Source of the DNA: an uncultured Ruminococcus sp.
Lineage (GTDB): Bacteria > Bacillota > Clostridia > Oscillospirales > Acutalibacteraceae
Reading direction: 5' to 3'
Length of the DNA: 34,017 nt
NCBI GenBank assembly: GCA_902776375.1
Contig: CACYPV010000025.1
Location: 1 to 34,017 of the forward strand
Both the position numbers and the translations under genes were made by a program. How positions within the stretch are numbered: the stretch's first letter is position 1; each line of letters opens with the position of its first letter. The notes under the pieces were generated by a model that worked only from the letters and a program-made list of their open reading frames with translations, searched no databases and was not told where the DNA came from. This document shows positions 8,033 through 16,786 of this stretch, in pieces.

Positions 8033-8124
8033 AATGATTCTCCTTTATTATTTTATTAATTGATTAGTTGTTATGTTGTATCGTGAACGTATTCGGTCGG
8101 GTCCGGGCAAACCGGACATCGTGT

Positions 8125-8550
8125 TTAATAGATGGTGCAATTAGAAGGGTTGGTGATTTTCCACTTATAGGTGTTTCCGATAACATCCCAATTCTGATTG
8201 GCGTAGTCAAGGTAGATTCTGTATGTATCATGATCATCGCCAAGCTTGATCTTGTCTCCGCCCTTGGCTGTCCACGAGCAGATATACTTTCCTCTGCCGT
8301 CGCGCAGCGTGACCTTGATCGGTCTGCCGGTGTTAAAGATATTCCATGCGGTGCCTGTGCTCAGTTTCACGGTGGCGTATTGCCTTCCTTTCTTGTTGAG
8401 CAGCTTCTGCGAGATTTTGACGGTGCAGTAGCTGTTGTCCATGGTTTTTCCTTTGGTCGCCGCCTGTGCGGACATGGTGCCGAAGGATGCGGCGGACAGC
8501 ATGGTGACGGCGGATAAAAAGGCTGCGATGGCTTTTCTTGTTTTTTTCAT
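8125..8550 (-). CDS. Sec-secreted 141-aa protein, unknown
   Basis: A classical signal peptide (MKKTRKAIAAFLSAVTMLSA, then SFGTMSAQAA with likely AxA cleavage near residue 31) precedes about 110 residues of mature protein. The mature part is rich in Lys, Tyr, Trp and Gly, with a predicted all-beta look (YATVKLSTGTAWNIF, YKWKITNPSNCTIY) and three cysteines (C42, C90 and one in the C-terminal NCTIY). AAAGGAAG precedes the start. The gene follows the exporter genes after a 118-bp gap that holds a strong inverted repeat. Its Sec signal means it is not the C39 exporter substrate. It might be a ligand for the RCC1-like ectodomains or an immunity factor; this is inference only. Confidence 0.8.
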   Translation of the reverse strand: MKKTRKAIAAFLSAVTMLSAASFGTMSAQAATKGKTMDNSYCTVKISQKLLNKKGRQYATVKLSTGTAWNIFNTGRPIKVTLRDGRGKYICSWTAKGGDKIKLGDDHDTYRIYLDYANQNWDVIGNTYKWKITNPSNCTIY

Positions 8551-8596
8551 AATGATAACTTCCTTTCAATATTTTGATCCGAGAGCCGTAAATGAT

Positions 8597-8634
8597 TTTT
8601 GCTCTTCGTATGTATATACACACGAAGAGCAAAA
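8597..8634. promoter_or_regulatory. 13-bp perfect inverted repeat with nested palindrome
   Basis: The arm TTTTGCTCTTCGT (8597-8609) is perfectly complementary to 8622-8634. The 12-nt loop contains the self-complementary word TGTATATACA. It lies between the second exporter gene and the secreted-protein gene. No clean T-run follows on the minus strand, so an operator or RNA structure is as likely as a terminator. Confidence 0.6.
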
Positions 8635-8668
8635 GTGTTACACAATATGAAAAATTTTTGAGGTTCCG

Positions 8669-10840
8669 CTAATAAAGTATCTGCCGATGCACCAACTCGC
8701 TGAACAAGCCGCTCTGTTTCATCAAATCGTCAAAGCTTCCTTGTTCCGCAACAGCACCGTCTTTTATCGTGATGATCCGGTCGCATTGAGAAAGCGTGCT
8801 GAGCCGATGAGCGATCACGATGCGCGTGACAGGCAGCGACGCTATGGTTTCTGCCACCACTCGTTGGGCGGCGTTGTCAAGCGATGAGGTCGCTTCATCC
8901 AGCAGAAGCAGCGCGGGCTTCGGTAACAATGCGCGCGCGATCAGAATTTTTTGCCGCTGACCGTCCGAAAACGTCTCGCCGTCTCCGCTGACCAATGTTT
9001 GCAGCCCCATCGGCATGGCGGCGATGTCCTCTTCAAGACCTGCCGCACGCACCGCGTCGGTTATTTCTTCTGCCGTCGCGTCGGGCTTGGTGAGCGCGAT
9101 GTTTTGCGCGATGGTGCCTGACATCAGCTTGCCGTCCTGTATCACCACGCCGATTTGACGGCGCAAAGCTCGCAAATCCAAACGGGAAACGGATGTATCC
9201 GCGTAACGCACTTCGCCTTGCTGCGGTAACTCAAACCCGAGCAGCAACCGGAACAATGTCGTCTTGCCGCATCCGGATTCTCCTGTTATCGCAAGATATT
9301 CTCCGGCGCTGATGTTAAGTGAAAGATCGCGCAGCACCGGCGGCATATCCGACTCATAAGCGAAGGTGACATTATCAATGGAAATATCGCTTCCGGCATC
9401 CGGCTGAACATCGTCGGAGATGTTCTCGCGATATTCCCCCGTGGCAGACTGCAGTTTTTGCAGCATCTTCCCGCGCCGCCCGAGCAGCGTCAGCGAATTT
9501 GCGACGGAAACGGCGCAGATCGCGCAGACAGACATTGCGCCTACGCATCCAAAAGGCAGCTCACCCCTGAACAGCGGGAGCAAAACGACGGTGAAAGCCA
9601 TGGGAACAACGGAGAAAAAAGCGGCGAAAAACCCGCTGCTACGGCGTATGGACGCCTGTGCGCGAACATGCACGAGCTCATGCTTGAGATATTCGAGCAC
9701 CGCGCGTTCCTCGGCGCCCGATATGCGCAGTGTCATAATCTTTGTGGCAAACTGATACAATAGCGCATCCGCTTCCTCTGACGCTTTGACAGAGGCTTCT
9801 CTGCGGCGCTCGTTTGTCGTGAGCACAAAAGCATAAGCTGTTATCAAGGCAGCCGTCCAGAAGGCTCCGAACAGTGCCGGAAGCGGCGCGAGCACAAAAG
9901 CGCACACCAGACCTGCGGCACCTGTCAGCGTGCCGCAGACCACTGCGATACTGTCTGTCAGCAGAGAGGCATACATTCGGTAAGAGCCGAGCAGCGATTG
10001 AGCGGTTTTCGTTATTTTTTCGCGGCGAAGCAGGCTCAAGCGCATCAGAAAGTATCGTTCGGTCACTTGCTTTTGCAGCCGCTGCGCCGCGTTCGAGACG
10101 ACTGCTCCCGCGAGATATCCTCTGCCTGCTATCGCCGCTGCGAACATCACAACGAGCAGAATCGACATAAAAATGCTTTGCGCAGCCGAATCAGGCTGTG
10201 GCACAAGCCAATTTTGCAGACATAGCGAAAACACAACGACGGAACAGGCGGAAAGCAGCGCCACTGCCGCAAGCACTGCCTTGTTCGCAGCAGAAAGTTC
10301 ACGACAACAGTGTCTGCCTGTTTTCAGGGCTTCCGGCAGATCGGAATGTCGTTTTTCGCGGTGTTTCTCCGTTTTGCCGCCGTGAAGCATGTCTATCAAC
10401 TGTTCCGCATCGCCGGCGTTGCGGCGGCGCTGCTGCTCAGAGCGTAGGATGAATCCCTCGTCGACCACGCGGGCAGTGCGCAAGCTGTCGCTCAACGCTT
10501 CAAAAAAATCCTCCTCCGCTTTTTCGGGCACACATTTTTTCAGAAAGGCGGTGCGCAGCTTTTTGGTGGAGCCGTTCTCGATAATACGGATCACCGCGTA
10601 GTCTTGTACGGCAAGCAGAAAGCGGTGCCGCTGATGATTGACGTCGGTGTAGCAGAAAGAGGGAATGACCTCTCCGCGGCGCGCTTCATATAAGAAACGC
10701 CGCTTGCCGTATCTGCCGCCTTTTGTTTCGGTGACGGCGAATACCAACAGCGTTCCCTCCCGGACAAAGAAGGCATCGTCGTTGTGCTCGGCAAGATAGA
10801 TTTCACCGCTGTGAAGTGTCAGCAAAGCAGGGTGACTCAT
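8669..10840 (-). CDS. NHLM-type ABC exporter, permease/ATPase without peptidase
   Basis: The 723-residue protein has an N-terminal soluble region (about 1-130) with a beta-rich, cupin/cyclic-nucleotide-like look, then a six-helix exporter domain (about 185-455) and an ABC ATPase. The ATPase has Walker A GESGCGKTT near residue 515, a signature reading FSDGQ (Asp replacing the usual Gly) and Walker B LLLLDEATSSLD. This order, paired with a C39-containing sister, is the pattern of the NHLM bacteriocin ABC pair described for Nif11/nitrile-hydratase-leader peptides. Its start overlaps the stop of the C39 partner (ATGA). The two probably act as a heterodimer. Confidence 0.88.
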   Translation of the reverse strand: MSHPALLTLHSGEIYLAEHNDDAFFVREGTLLVFAVTETKGGRYGKRRFLYEARRGEVIPSFCYTDVNHQRHRFLLAVQDYAVIRIIENGSTKKLRTAFLKKCVPEKAEEDFFEALSDSLRTARVVDEGFILRSEQQRRRNAGDAEQLIDMLHGGKTEKHREKRHSDLPEALKTGRHCCRELSAANKAVLAAVALLSACSVVVFSLCLQNWLVPQPDSAAQSIFMSILLVVMFAAAIAGRGYLAGAVVSNAAQRLQKQVTERYFLMRLSLLRREKITKTAQSLLGSYRMYASLLTDSIAVVCGTLTGAAGLVCAFVLAPLPALFGAFWTAALITAYAFVLTTNERRREASVKASEEADALLYQFATKIMTLRISGAEERAVLEYLKHELVHVRAQASIRRSSGFFAAFFSVVPMAFTVVLLPLFRGELPFGCVGAMSVCAICAVSVANSLTLLGRRGKMLQKLQSATGEYRENISDDVQPDAGSDISIDNVTFAYESDMPPVLRDLSLNISAGEYLAITGESGCGKTTLFRLLLGFELPQQGEVRYADTSVSRLDLRALRRQIGVVIQDGKLMSGTIAQNIALTKPDATAEEITDAVRAAGLEEDIAAMPMGLQTLVSGDGETFSDGQRQKILIARALLPKPALLLLDEATSSLDNAAQRVVAETIASLPVTRIVIAHRLSTLSQCDRIITIKDGAVAEQGSFDDLMKQSGLFSELVHRQILY

Positions 10841-12954
10841 GTGCTCACCTCCTTCATCAGCGCGCGGTACACGCCCTCGCCTGCAAGCTCTCGATGTGTC
10901 CCTTGTTGCACCACACGGCCGTTATCCAACACAAAAATAATATCGCAGTCTCGTACCGCACTCAGACGGTGTGAAATCATCACACAGGTGCAGCCGCGGC
11001 GGCGGATATTCTCAATGATCCTCTGTTCGGTCACAGCGTCCAGCGCAGCGGTTGCTTCATCGAGAATCAGCACCGAAGGATTGCTTGCCAACGCACGGGC
11101 AAGCGCCAGTCTGCTGCGCTGTCCTCCGGAAAAGTTCGCGCCGTTTTCGGTAACGGGAGCGTTCAGACCGCCCCGCCGCTCAATACACTCGCCGATACAT
11201 GCGTCCTGTATTGCGGCGGCGATATCTTTTTCGGAAATGCCGGCGTTCCACATGGTGATATTGTCGCGCACGCTGCCGGAAAAGAGCGAGGGATGTGTGT
11301 CGACGATTGCCACGCTTGCGTTGATAACGCTCTTTTGAACCTTATCCAACGTGATATGATCCAGGGTGACTCTCCCCTCCACAGGGCGGTACACGCCGCC
11401 GAGCAGCTTGGCGGCAGTAGACTTGCCGCTGCCCGACGTGCCGACAATCGCCGCAAAGCCTCCCGCAACAACGCTGAGCGAAAGACCGTGTATCACCTGC
11501 GGCGACAACGCACCGTAGGAAAAGCTGACGTTCTCAAGTGCCACCGCGCCGTCGGCTTTTTTGACGGAGGACAACTTGTCTTTCCTGTACAGTTCGTCCG
11601 GCGCGTAATCCGCTACATCGCACACCGCCGCCAAATCCGTTCGGAAGGACGGAAGGCGGATAAAGGCAATGACCACATCCCGCATCAAATGCAAAAGCAG
11701 TAGAAAAAGCAGTAGAAACGCCGCCGTCTCTCCTTCGGAAGCACCGTCTGCACGGCAAACAACGGTTATCAGCAGCACGGAAGCCGGCACAAGCGCTGCG
11801 GCGCAGGCGCGTGAAAGACCGTGAGCCGCCTCTCTTCTTTTTCGTGCGCACGAAAGCTTATTCATTTCCTTTTTCAGAACAGCAGCCCAGCGCTCCTCTG
11901 CGCCGGCTGCTTTAAGTGTTTCCATCTCGCATAATCCCGTATATATCCTGCCTGCCAGCACACTCTCTCCGGCGGCAAGCCTTGCAACGGAGCCCTCCAG
12001 GGCCATCGGTAACAGCGGAGCAACTGCGGCTGCTGTTGCGGCGGCCAGCGCGGAAAACGCACGCGGCATACTGTTGTAAAACATCAGAAAAAGCACCGGC
12101 AAAGCAGCGGTCAGACCCGATACTGCATTTGTCAGTGTTTCGGAAATATAGCGATTGACGGCGGCGCTGCGGTGCGATCTTCCGACAGGATCGCCCGCGT
12201 AGCGCTGCTCGAAGAATAGGAAGGGTAGCCTGAGCAGCTTCTCCGCAAATGCCTTTGCGGAGCGCAGGGAAAACTGACGACCGTTGACGCTGTTTACAAA
12301 GCAGCGCAGCACAAGAAAACCTGCCGCCGCCAAAACCGAAAGCAGCAAAACGACAACCGGGAAAAAACCTAAACTTTCCTGCAGTACAGATGCGTCAATT
12401 TCCCTCCACAGGCATCTGCAGGCAACACAGCAGCAAGTCACCGTTAGCAGCCGCAAAACGATTCCAAGTGCCATGCCTTGCGCGTATAAGCGTATTTGCC
12501 GCCTTGCAAAGGCAGGAATATCGGTTGGTTTCTTCTTTTCAAAGTCTGCTGTACGCTCAAAGGTAAGCACAATGCCGCCGTAAAGCGTGCGCAGTTCGCC
12601 GGGAGCCAGTTTGCGCCTTCCGACGGCAGGGTCGTTAATCAGGATGGATTTGCTTTTAAAGCCCTCCAAAACAACAAAGTGACCGCCCCGCAGCAAAAGT
12701 ATGCAGGGAGTTTGCAGGTCGCGCAAGCGCTCAAAGCTTTTTTTGAAACCGTGACCCTCCAAGCCGTGCTTTGCTGCAGCGCGGATCAAATTGCCCGCCT
12801 TGCTGCCGTCGCGCGAAACGCCCGCGTCAATCCGCAGCTGCTCCAGCGAAACCCTTCTGCCGTAGAACGCCAGAATCATTGCGAGCGAGGCGGCGCCGCA
12901 TTCGGCGGCTTCAAACTGAAAAATCGTAGGTGTCCTGTGAATCATTTTCATCAT
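10837..12954 (-). CDS. NHLM-type ABC exporter with N-terminal C39 peptidase
   Basis: The 705-residue protein starts with a C39 peptidase carrying Cys19 (AAECGAASLAM), His92 (RGGHFVVLEG) and Asp108 (INDPAVG), the triad that cuts leaders after double-Gly-type motifs. An exporter TM domain spans about 155-435. The ATPase has Walker A GTSGSGKS (505-512), signature FSGGQ (608-612) and Walker B VLILDE (628-633). It should cleave and export a leader peptide across the membrane. It overlaps the sigma gene upstream (TGATG) and the sister ABC downstream, so the three are one unit. No lanthionine synthetase or other modification enzyme is visible nearby, so the exported product may be unmodified. Confidence 0.93.
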   Translation of the reverse strand: MMKMIHRTPTIFQFEAAECGAASLAMILAFYGRRVSLEQLRIDAGVSRDGSKAGNLIRAAAKHGLEGHGFKKSFERLRDLQTPCILLLRGGHFVVLEGFKSKSILINDPAVGRRKLAPGELRTLYGGIVLTFERTADFEKKKPTDIPAFARRQIRLYAQGMALGIVLRLLTVTCCCVACRCLWREIDASVLQESLGFFPVVVLLLSVLAAAGFLVLRCFVNSVNGRQFSLRSAKAFAEKLLRLPFLFFEQRYAGDPVGRSHRSAAVNRYISETLTNAVSGLTAALPVLFLMFYNSMPRAFSALAAATAAAVAPLLPMALEGSVARLAAGESVLAGRIYTGLCEMETLKAAGAEERWAAVLKKEMNKLSCARKRREAAHGLSRACAAALVPASVLLITVVCRADGASEGETAAFLLLFLLLLHLMRDVVIAFIRLPSFRTDLAAVCDVADYAPDELYRKDKLSSVKKADGAVALENVSFSYGALSPQVIHGLSLSVVAGGFAAIVGTSGSGKSTAAKLLGGVYRPVEGRVTLDHITLDKVQKSVINASVAIVDTHPSLFSGSVRDNITMWNAGISEKDIAAAIQDACIGECIERRGGLNAPVTENGANFSGGQRSRLALARALASNPSVLILDEATAALDAVTEQRIIENIRRRGCTCVMISHRLSAVRDCDIIFVLDNGRVVQQGTHRELAGEGVYRALMKEVST

Positions 12955-13463
12955 CAGTAATTAATTTTGTTTATTTCAAAGTATTCCTTAAGTTTTTTGA
13001 TTGAACGTTTCAGTGTAACGCGCACGTTTGTCGGCGTCATACCGAACTGTTGGGCAATCTCGGTGGCGTTTTTGTTCTTGAAGTAGCGCAGAATCACAAT
13101 TGCCTGTTGTGTTTCGTTCAGGGTTTCCAGCGCATCCGCCAGCTTGTCGCGGAGGAACATGATATGCTGTGCGCGAATCACAGTTTCCTCCATATCATCG
13201 CTGACAGACAACTGCTCATTCAGCTCCGCAAAGTCCTTGCGGTCACGGTAGTAGTTTTTCAGCCGATTATTTGCAACCGCAAATACCCATGTACCATAAG
13301 ATGCTTTTTGGGGATTATATTCCTCAAAATGCTGATAGCAGCAAGTAAACACATCCATGGTTAAATCCTCGGAAAGATGAAAATTCGCGGTTTTTTTCAA
13401 AATATATTTATAGACCTTTTCATAGTAAGTTTTGTAGAATTCCTCATATTGTATTTTTTCCAT
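12954..13463 (-). CDS. ECF-like sigma-70 family factor
   Basis: The 169-residue protein carries region 2 (YEEFYKTYYEKVYKYILKK, LSEDLTMDVFTCCYQHF, WVFAVANNRLKNYYRDRK) and region 4 (ALETLNETQQAIVILRYF, ATEIAQQFGMTPTNVRVTLKRSIKKLKEYF), the two domains of ECF factors. AAGGA precedes the ATG. It heads the exporter operon and overlaps the C39 exporter start, so it probably drives this locus. No linked anti-sigma factor is evident; the STAS protein 6 kb away is the only partner-like gene. The recognised promoter is unknown. Confidence 0.92.
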   Translation of the reverse strand: MEKIQYEEFYKTYYEKVYKYILKKTANFHLSEDLTMDVFTCCYQHFEEYNPQKASYGTWVFAVANNRLKNYYRDRKDFAELNEQLSVSDDMEETVIRAQHIMFLRDKLADALETLNETQQAIVILRYFKNKNATEIAQQFGMTPTNVRVTLKRSIKKLKEYFEINKINY

Positions 13464-13555
13464 GGCTCATTTTCCTTCGCGCTTCCTGCTCTATCGAAGC
13501 CCGCTCTGCTTGACGTAACATATTATTTTGAAATTGCTTTTTTGGGTTCTCTTTA

Positions 13556-13584
13556 ATCATAGCAGAGTCGAATAAAAATTGCAA
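13556..13584 (-). promoter_or_regulatory. SigmaA-type promoter of the sigma/exporter operon
   Basis: On the minus strand TTGCAA (13584-13579), a 17-bp spacer and TATGAT (13561-13556) lie about 93 bp before the sigma-factor start. Basal transcription may thus be independent of the ECF factor. Confidence 0.7.
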
Positions 13585-13935
13585 GAACTATACCTTGCTT
13601 TTTCAAAAGCTTTACGAAGATATATTAGGTAAACACTGATTAATTCCAAATGCAGCCTTTTGTCGCAGGGGCGGTACGGCTGCGCAGGGAACGCAGCGAA
13701 CGGATGCGAAAAACAAAACAAATAATATGGATTTTGATTCCGGTGGACGCGTTCAACCGGTGGTTGGAAAGTCAAAGTCAAAAAGATTAGTGAAATATCG
13801 GAACAAGTTGCATAGTTGTATGCAATTTTTTTCGATTTCGTCCTATTAGTGGAGGGGCTTTCCCTCAACTACATTTTAGGAGGAATTATTATCAGTGTTT
13901 TATTGAACTATTATGACCCCGAGGAGGTGATAAAA
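13585..13935. other. 351-bp gap between sigma promoter and PrimPol gene
   Basis: There is no convincing gene. It contains a terminator-like hairpin (TTGCATA 13808-13814 with TATGCAA 13819-13825, followed by seven Ts) in the plus direction. It also holds AGGAGG at 13880, too far from any good start. The left boundary of the PrimPol element should lie in this gap, but I see no clear terminal repeat. Confidence 0.5.
13808..13832 (+). terminator. Hairpin plus T-run upstream of the PrimPol gene
   Basis: A 7-bp perfect stem with a 4-nt loop is followed by TTTTTTT. It is A/T-rich and therefore weak. It could shield the PrimPol gene from upstream transcription or act as an attenuator. Confidence 0.45.
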
Positions 13936-16269
13936 ATGAACGATAATTTTATGGATTTGAAGGAGCAGCGCATCTGGCTCTGCTGGAACTTCCGCGAGAA
14001 GGACGGCAGAAAAACGAAGGTTCCTATCGCCGCGTCTGGAGAAAAGACCGGCACGGACGAGGCGCACAGCGGCACTTGGGTGACATTCGGCGAAGCCAAA
14101 AAAGCGGCGGAGAAGCGCCGATACAGCGGCGTTGGCTTTGTTATTCCCAAGGGTTACTTCTTCCTTGACATCGACCATCGGGAGTGGGACGATCCGTACA
14201 TCAAAATGATGCTGGAGCGGTTCGGAAGCTACGCCGAAAAGTCCGTCAGCGGCGAGGGCTTGCACATCTACGGCAAGTGTGATTTTTCGCAGATACCGAC
14301 GGAGGAAAAGAGCGGCAGACGAAAGCTTCACCGCAAATACTACCAGAAGAATCCGGGCAACGGCACGGAGCTTTACATCGGCGGACTGACCAACCGATTC
14401 GCGGTGTTTACCGGGAATATCATTCAGGACAAGCCGCTGAAGGACTGCACAAACGCCGTACTCGTCACCCTTGAGAAGGATATGGCGCGAGCCGCGCAGC
14501 CAAAGCCGCCTTTGAAAAAGTCAGAAATAATTCAAAACATCATCAACGGCGGAGCTGAAAAGGCTGATTGCTCTGACCTTATCCGCAAGCTTCAAAAACA
14601 GAGGAACGGCGAAAGGTTCCGCAGGCTGTTTGACAAAGGCGACTTGTCGGACTACTGTTCTCATTCCGAAGCCGATCTTGCGCTTTGCTGCATGATAGCG
14701 TTTTGGTCGGGAAATAACCCCGACCTGATCGATTCGGTGTTTCGTAAGTCCGCGTTATACCGCGAGAAGTGGGAACGTGACGACTACCGCGAAGAAACAA
14801 TAAGTAAGGCGATAGCGAGCTGCGGCGGCGTATTTCACAGGTCAGCCGGACCCAAACCGCCTTTTATCCGGGAGGATGACAAAGGAAACTATTATGTTTG
14901 CGCGCCTGCTCTCGCGAAATACGTCAGGAAGCACCATACCTTCCTGCTCGTGAGAGATAACGGCAAACAGGCGGTGCTGATTTACGTCTACGAAAACGGT
15001 GTGTACAAGCTCTATGACGAAAAGATGTTCAAGGGAATAATCAAGGACTATATCGCCGCGTATGATGAGGAAATGGTGCGGATGAACAACGTGAACGAGG
15101 TCTATCAGAATATCCTCACCGACCGCAACTACATTTCGCAGGACGAGCTCAACGCGCGTGAGGATATTATCAATTTCAAAAACGGTCTGCTTGTCGTGAC
15201 CGCTGATGAGATTCGGTTGATCCCGCATTCTCCGTCAGTGTATTCGACGATACAAATTCCCTGTAACTGGAGCGGAGAAAAGTCAGACGCTCCGGTGTTT
15301 ATACAGTATTTGAAAACGCTGACAAACGGTGACGGCGCGGCGGCAAGGCTGCTTTTGCAGTTTATCGGCGCGTGTTTGTCAAACGTCAGGGGCTGGCGCA
15401 TGAAAAAAAGCCTGTTCCTCGTCGGCGACGGCGATACAGGCAAAAGTCAGTTAAAATCTTTGGTGGAGCGTTTGCTTGGCAAAGGTAACTTCATCGGCGC
15501 CGATCTGTCCGAAATCGAGGCGCGTTTCGGCACCGGCACGATCTACGGTACAAGGCTTGCCGGTTCCTCGGATATGAGTTTTATGACCGTCAGCGAGCTC
15601 AAGACCTTCAAAAAGATAACCGGCGGCGATTCGCTGTTCGCGGAGTTTAAGGGGCAGCAGGGCTTTGAATTTACCTACAGCGGGCTTCTATGGTTCTGTA
15701 TGAACCGCCTCCCGAAGTTCGGCGGTGACGACGGCAAGTGGGTGTATAACCGAATTATGGTGGTCAACTGCCCCAACGTTATCCCGCCCGAGAAGCAGGA
15801 CAAGCAGCTGCTCGACAAGATGTACGCTGAGCGCGACGGCATTATTTATCTCGCGGTTCGCGCTTTGCAAAAGGTCATCCGCAACGGTTACCGCTTCGAC
15901 GAGCCCGAAACCGTCACTCAGGCGCGCGAGGATTATATGCGCAACAACAATACTGTGTTCAGCTTCTTTGAGGAGTGCATGATAAAGCGCGATGGGTTTA
16001 GGATCGGCGACAACGCCACGACGGGCAAGATTTACAAGGTCTACGTTGCGTGGTGCCGTGACAACAACGGAGGATATGCAAAGACCGCGAGGGACTTCCG
16101 TGACGATCTGTGCGCTTACCTCAGCGCCTCCTATGACGAGCTGACCAAACGCAGCGGCGGGAATACCTACTACAAGGAATACACCCTGTCAGACGAAATC
16201 AAGGAGCAATACGCGGACGTGTATGGTTATGTCAATATCGAAACAGATAACGGCAGTTACCGGAATTGA
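13936..16269 (+). CDS. PrimPol-helicase replication protein of a phage/plasmid-like element
   Basis: The 777-residue protein has an N-terminal primase-polymerase domain: metal-binding Asp pair in FFLDIDH (D78, D80), SGEGLHIYG with His109, and ELYIGGLTNRFAVFTG near 145-160. A C-terminal D5/P4-type SF3 helicase follows, with Walker A GDGDTGKS (497-504) and the downstream GSSDMSFMTVSELKTFKKITGGD segment. Such proteins open the origin and prime replication for phages, plasmids and satellites. I start it at 13936 because GGAGGTGA lies five bases upstream; a 40-residue upstream extension is open but lacks a good site. No integrase, relaxase or capsid gene is near, so it seems an orphan. GTAGCA boxes follow it directly. 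Confidence 0.9.
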   Translation: MNDNFMDLKEQRIWLCWNFREKDGRKTKVPIAASGEKTGTDEAHSGTWVTFGEAKKAAEKRRYSGVGFVIPKGYFFLDIDHREWDDPYIKMMLERFGSYAEKSVSGEGLHIYGKCDFSQIPTEEKSGRRKLHRKYYQKNPGNGTELYIGGLTNRFAVFTGNIIQDKPLKDCTNAVLVTLEKDMARAAQPKPPLKKSEIIQNIINGGAEKADCSDLIRKLQKQRNGERFRRLFDKGDLSDYCSHSEADLALCCMIAFWSGNNPDLIDSVFRKSALYREKWERDDYREETISKAIASCGGVFHRSAGPKPPFIREDDKGNYYVCAPALAKYVRKHHTFLLVRDNGKQAVLIYVYENGVYKLYDEKMFKGIIKDYIAAYDEEMVRMNNVNEVYQNILTDRNYISQDELNAREDIINFKNGLLVVTADEIRLIPHSPSVYSTIQIPCNWSGEKSDAPVFIQYLKTLTNGDGAAARLLLQFIGACLSNVRGWRMKKSLFLVGDGDTGKSQLKSLVERLLGKGNFIGADLSEIEARFGTGTIYGTRLAGSSDMSFMTVSELKTFKKITGGDSLFAEFKGQQGFEFTYSGLLWFCMNRLPKFGGDDGKWVYNRIMVVNCPNVIPPEKQDKQLLDKMYAERDGIIYLAVRALQKVIRNGYRFDEPETVTQAREDYMRNNNTVFSFFEECMIKRDGFRIGDNATTGKIYKVYVAWCRDNNGGYAKTARDFRDDLCAYLSASYDELTKRSGGNTYYKEYTLSDEIKEQYADVYGYVNIETDNGSYRN

Positions 16270-16283
16270 ACACAGATGTTAAC

Positions 16284-16592
16284 TGTAGCAGTGCTCACGG
16301 GATTTGTAGCAGCCGTGTAGCAGCCAAACCGAGTGCTGCTACAAAACAAACGGCTTGCTTATGCGGATATTCACGCTTTTGTAGCAGAAGTAGCAGCGAT
16401 GAAAACTTCTTGGCGATATTTGAGATATTTTACAGAGAGCAATATGTAAATACAGCGTAGGAACAGAGATTTGAAAATACTGCTACTTTTGCTACAATTC
16501 ACTCAATAGCGGCATAGATATGCGATTTTTACTGCTACAGTTTGTGAAAACACTGCTACAGTAACTGCTACACTCTCAACAGTATTGCTACA
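16284..16592. repeat. Array of 12 GTAGCA-core boxes, putative replication origin
   Basis: The core GTAGCA or its complement TGCTAC occurs at about 16284, 16305, 16316, 16336, 16380, 16389, 16480, 16490, 16532, 16553, 16565 and 16585. Five of the first six read TGTAGCAG; all of the last six read CTGCTACA-like, so the array has overall inverted symmetry. Steps are near 10, 11, 20, 21, 42, 44 and 90 bp, close to whole numbers of helical turns. Iterons bound by the adjacent PrimPol-helicase or its partner are the natural reading. Confidence 0.65.
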
Positions 16593-16786
16593 CGGGAAGG
16601 GGACGTCTGATTTACCCACTGTTTAGAGTGATATATGATACTAATGTTCCCTTTTTAATGAATAAAGAATAGTGAATAATGAAGAATGAATAACACACCA
16701 GAAACGCCCTAAGGGTTCATCTGATTATACACTATTCACTATTCATTATTCACTATTCATTGAGCCTCACGTCAGTGAGGCGTTTC
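16593..16786. other. Intergenic stretch with heptad repeats and a 13-bp inverted repeat
   Basis: Two 7-bp-period clusters face each other: GAATAAA/GAATAGT/GAATAAT at 16660-16694 and the complementary ATTCACT/ATTCATT at 16724-16761. CACCAGAAACGCC at 16696-16708 is inverted at 16779-16791, where it includes the CCA end of the tRNA gene. A GCCTCAC/GTGAGGC hairpin (about 16763-16780) may terminate tRNA transcription, though no T-run follows. Confidence 0.55.

Noticed and set aside
8125-8550. Secreted 141-aa protein as the C39 exporter substrate
   Set aside because: It has a classical Sec signal with an AxA site and no double-Gly-type leader.
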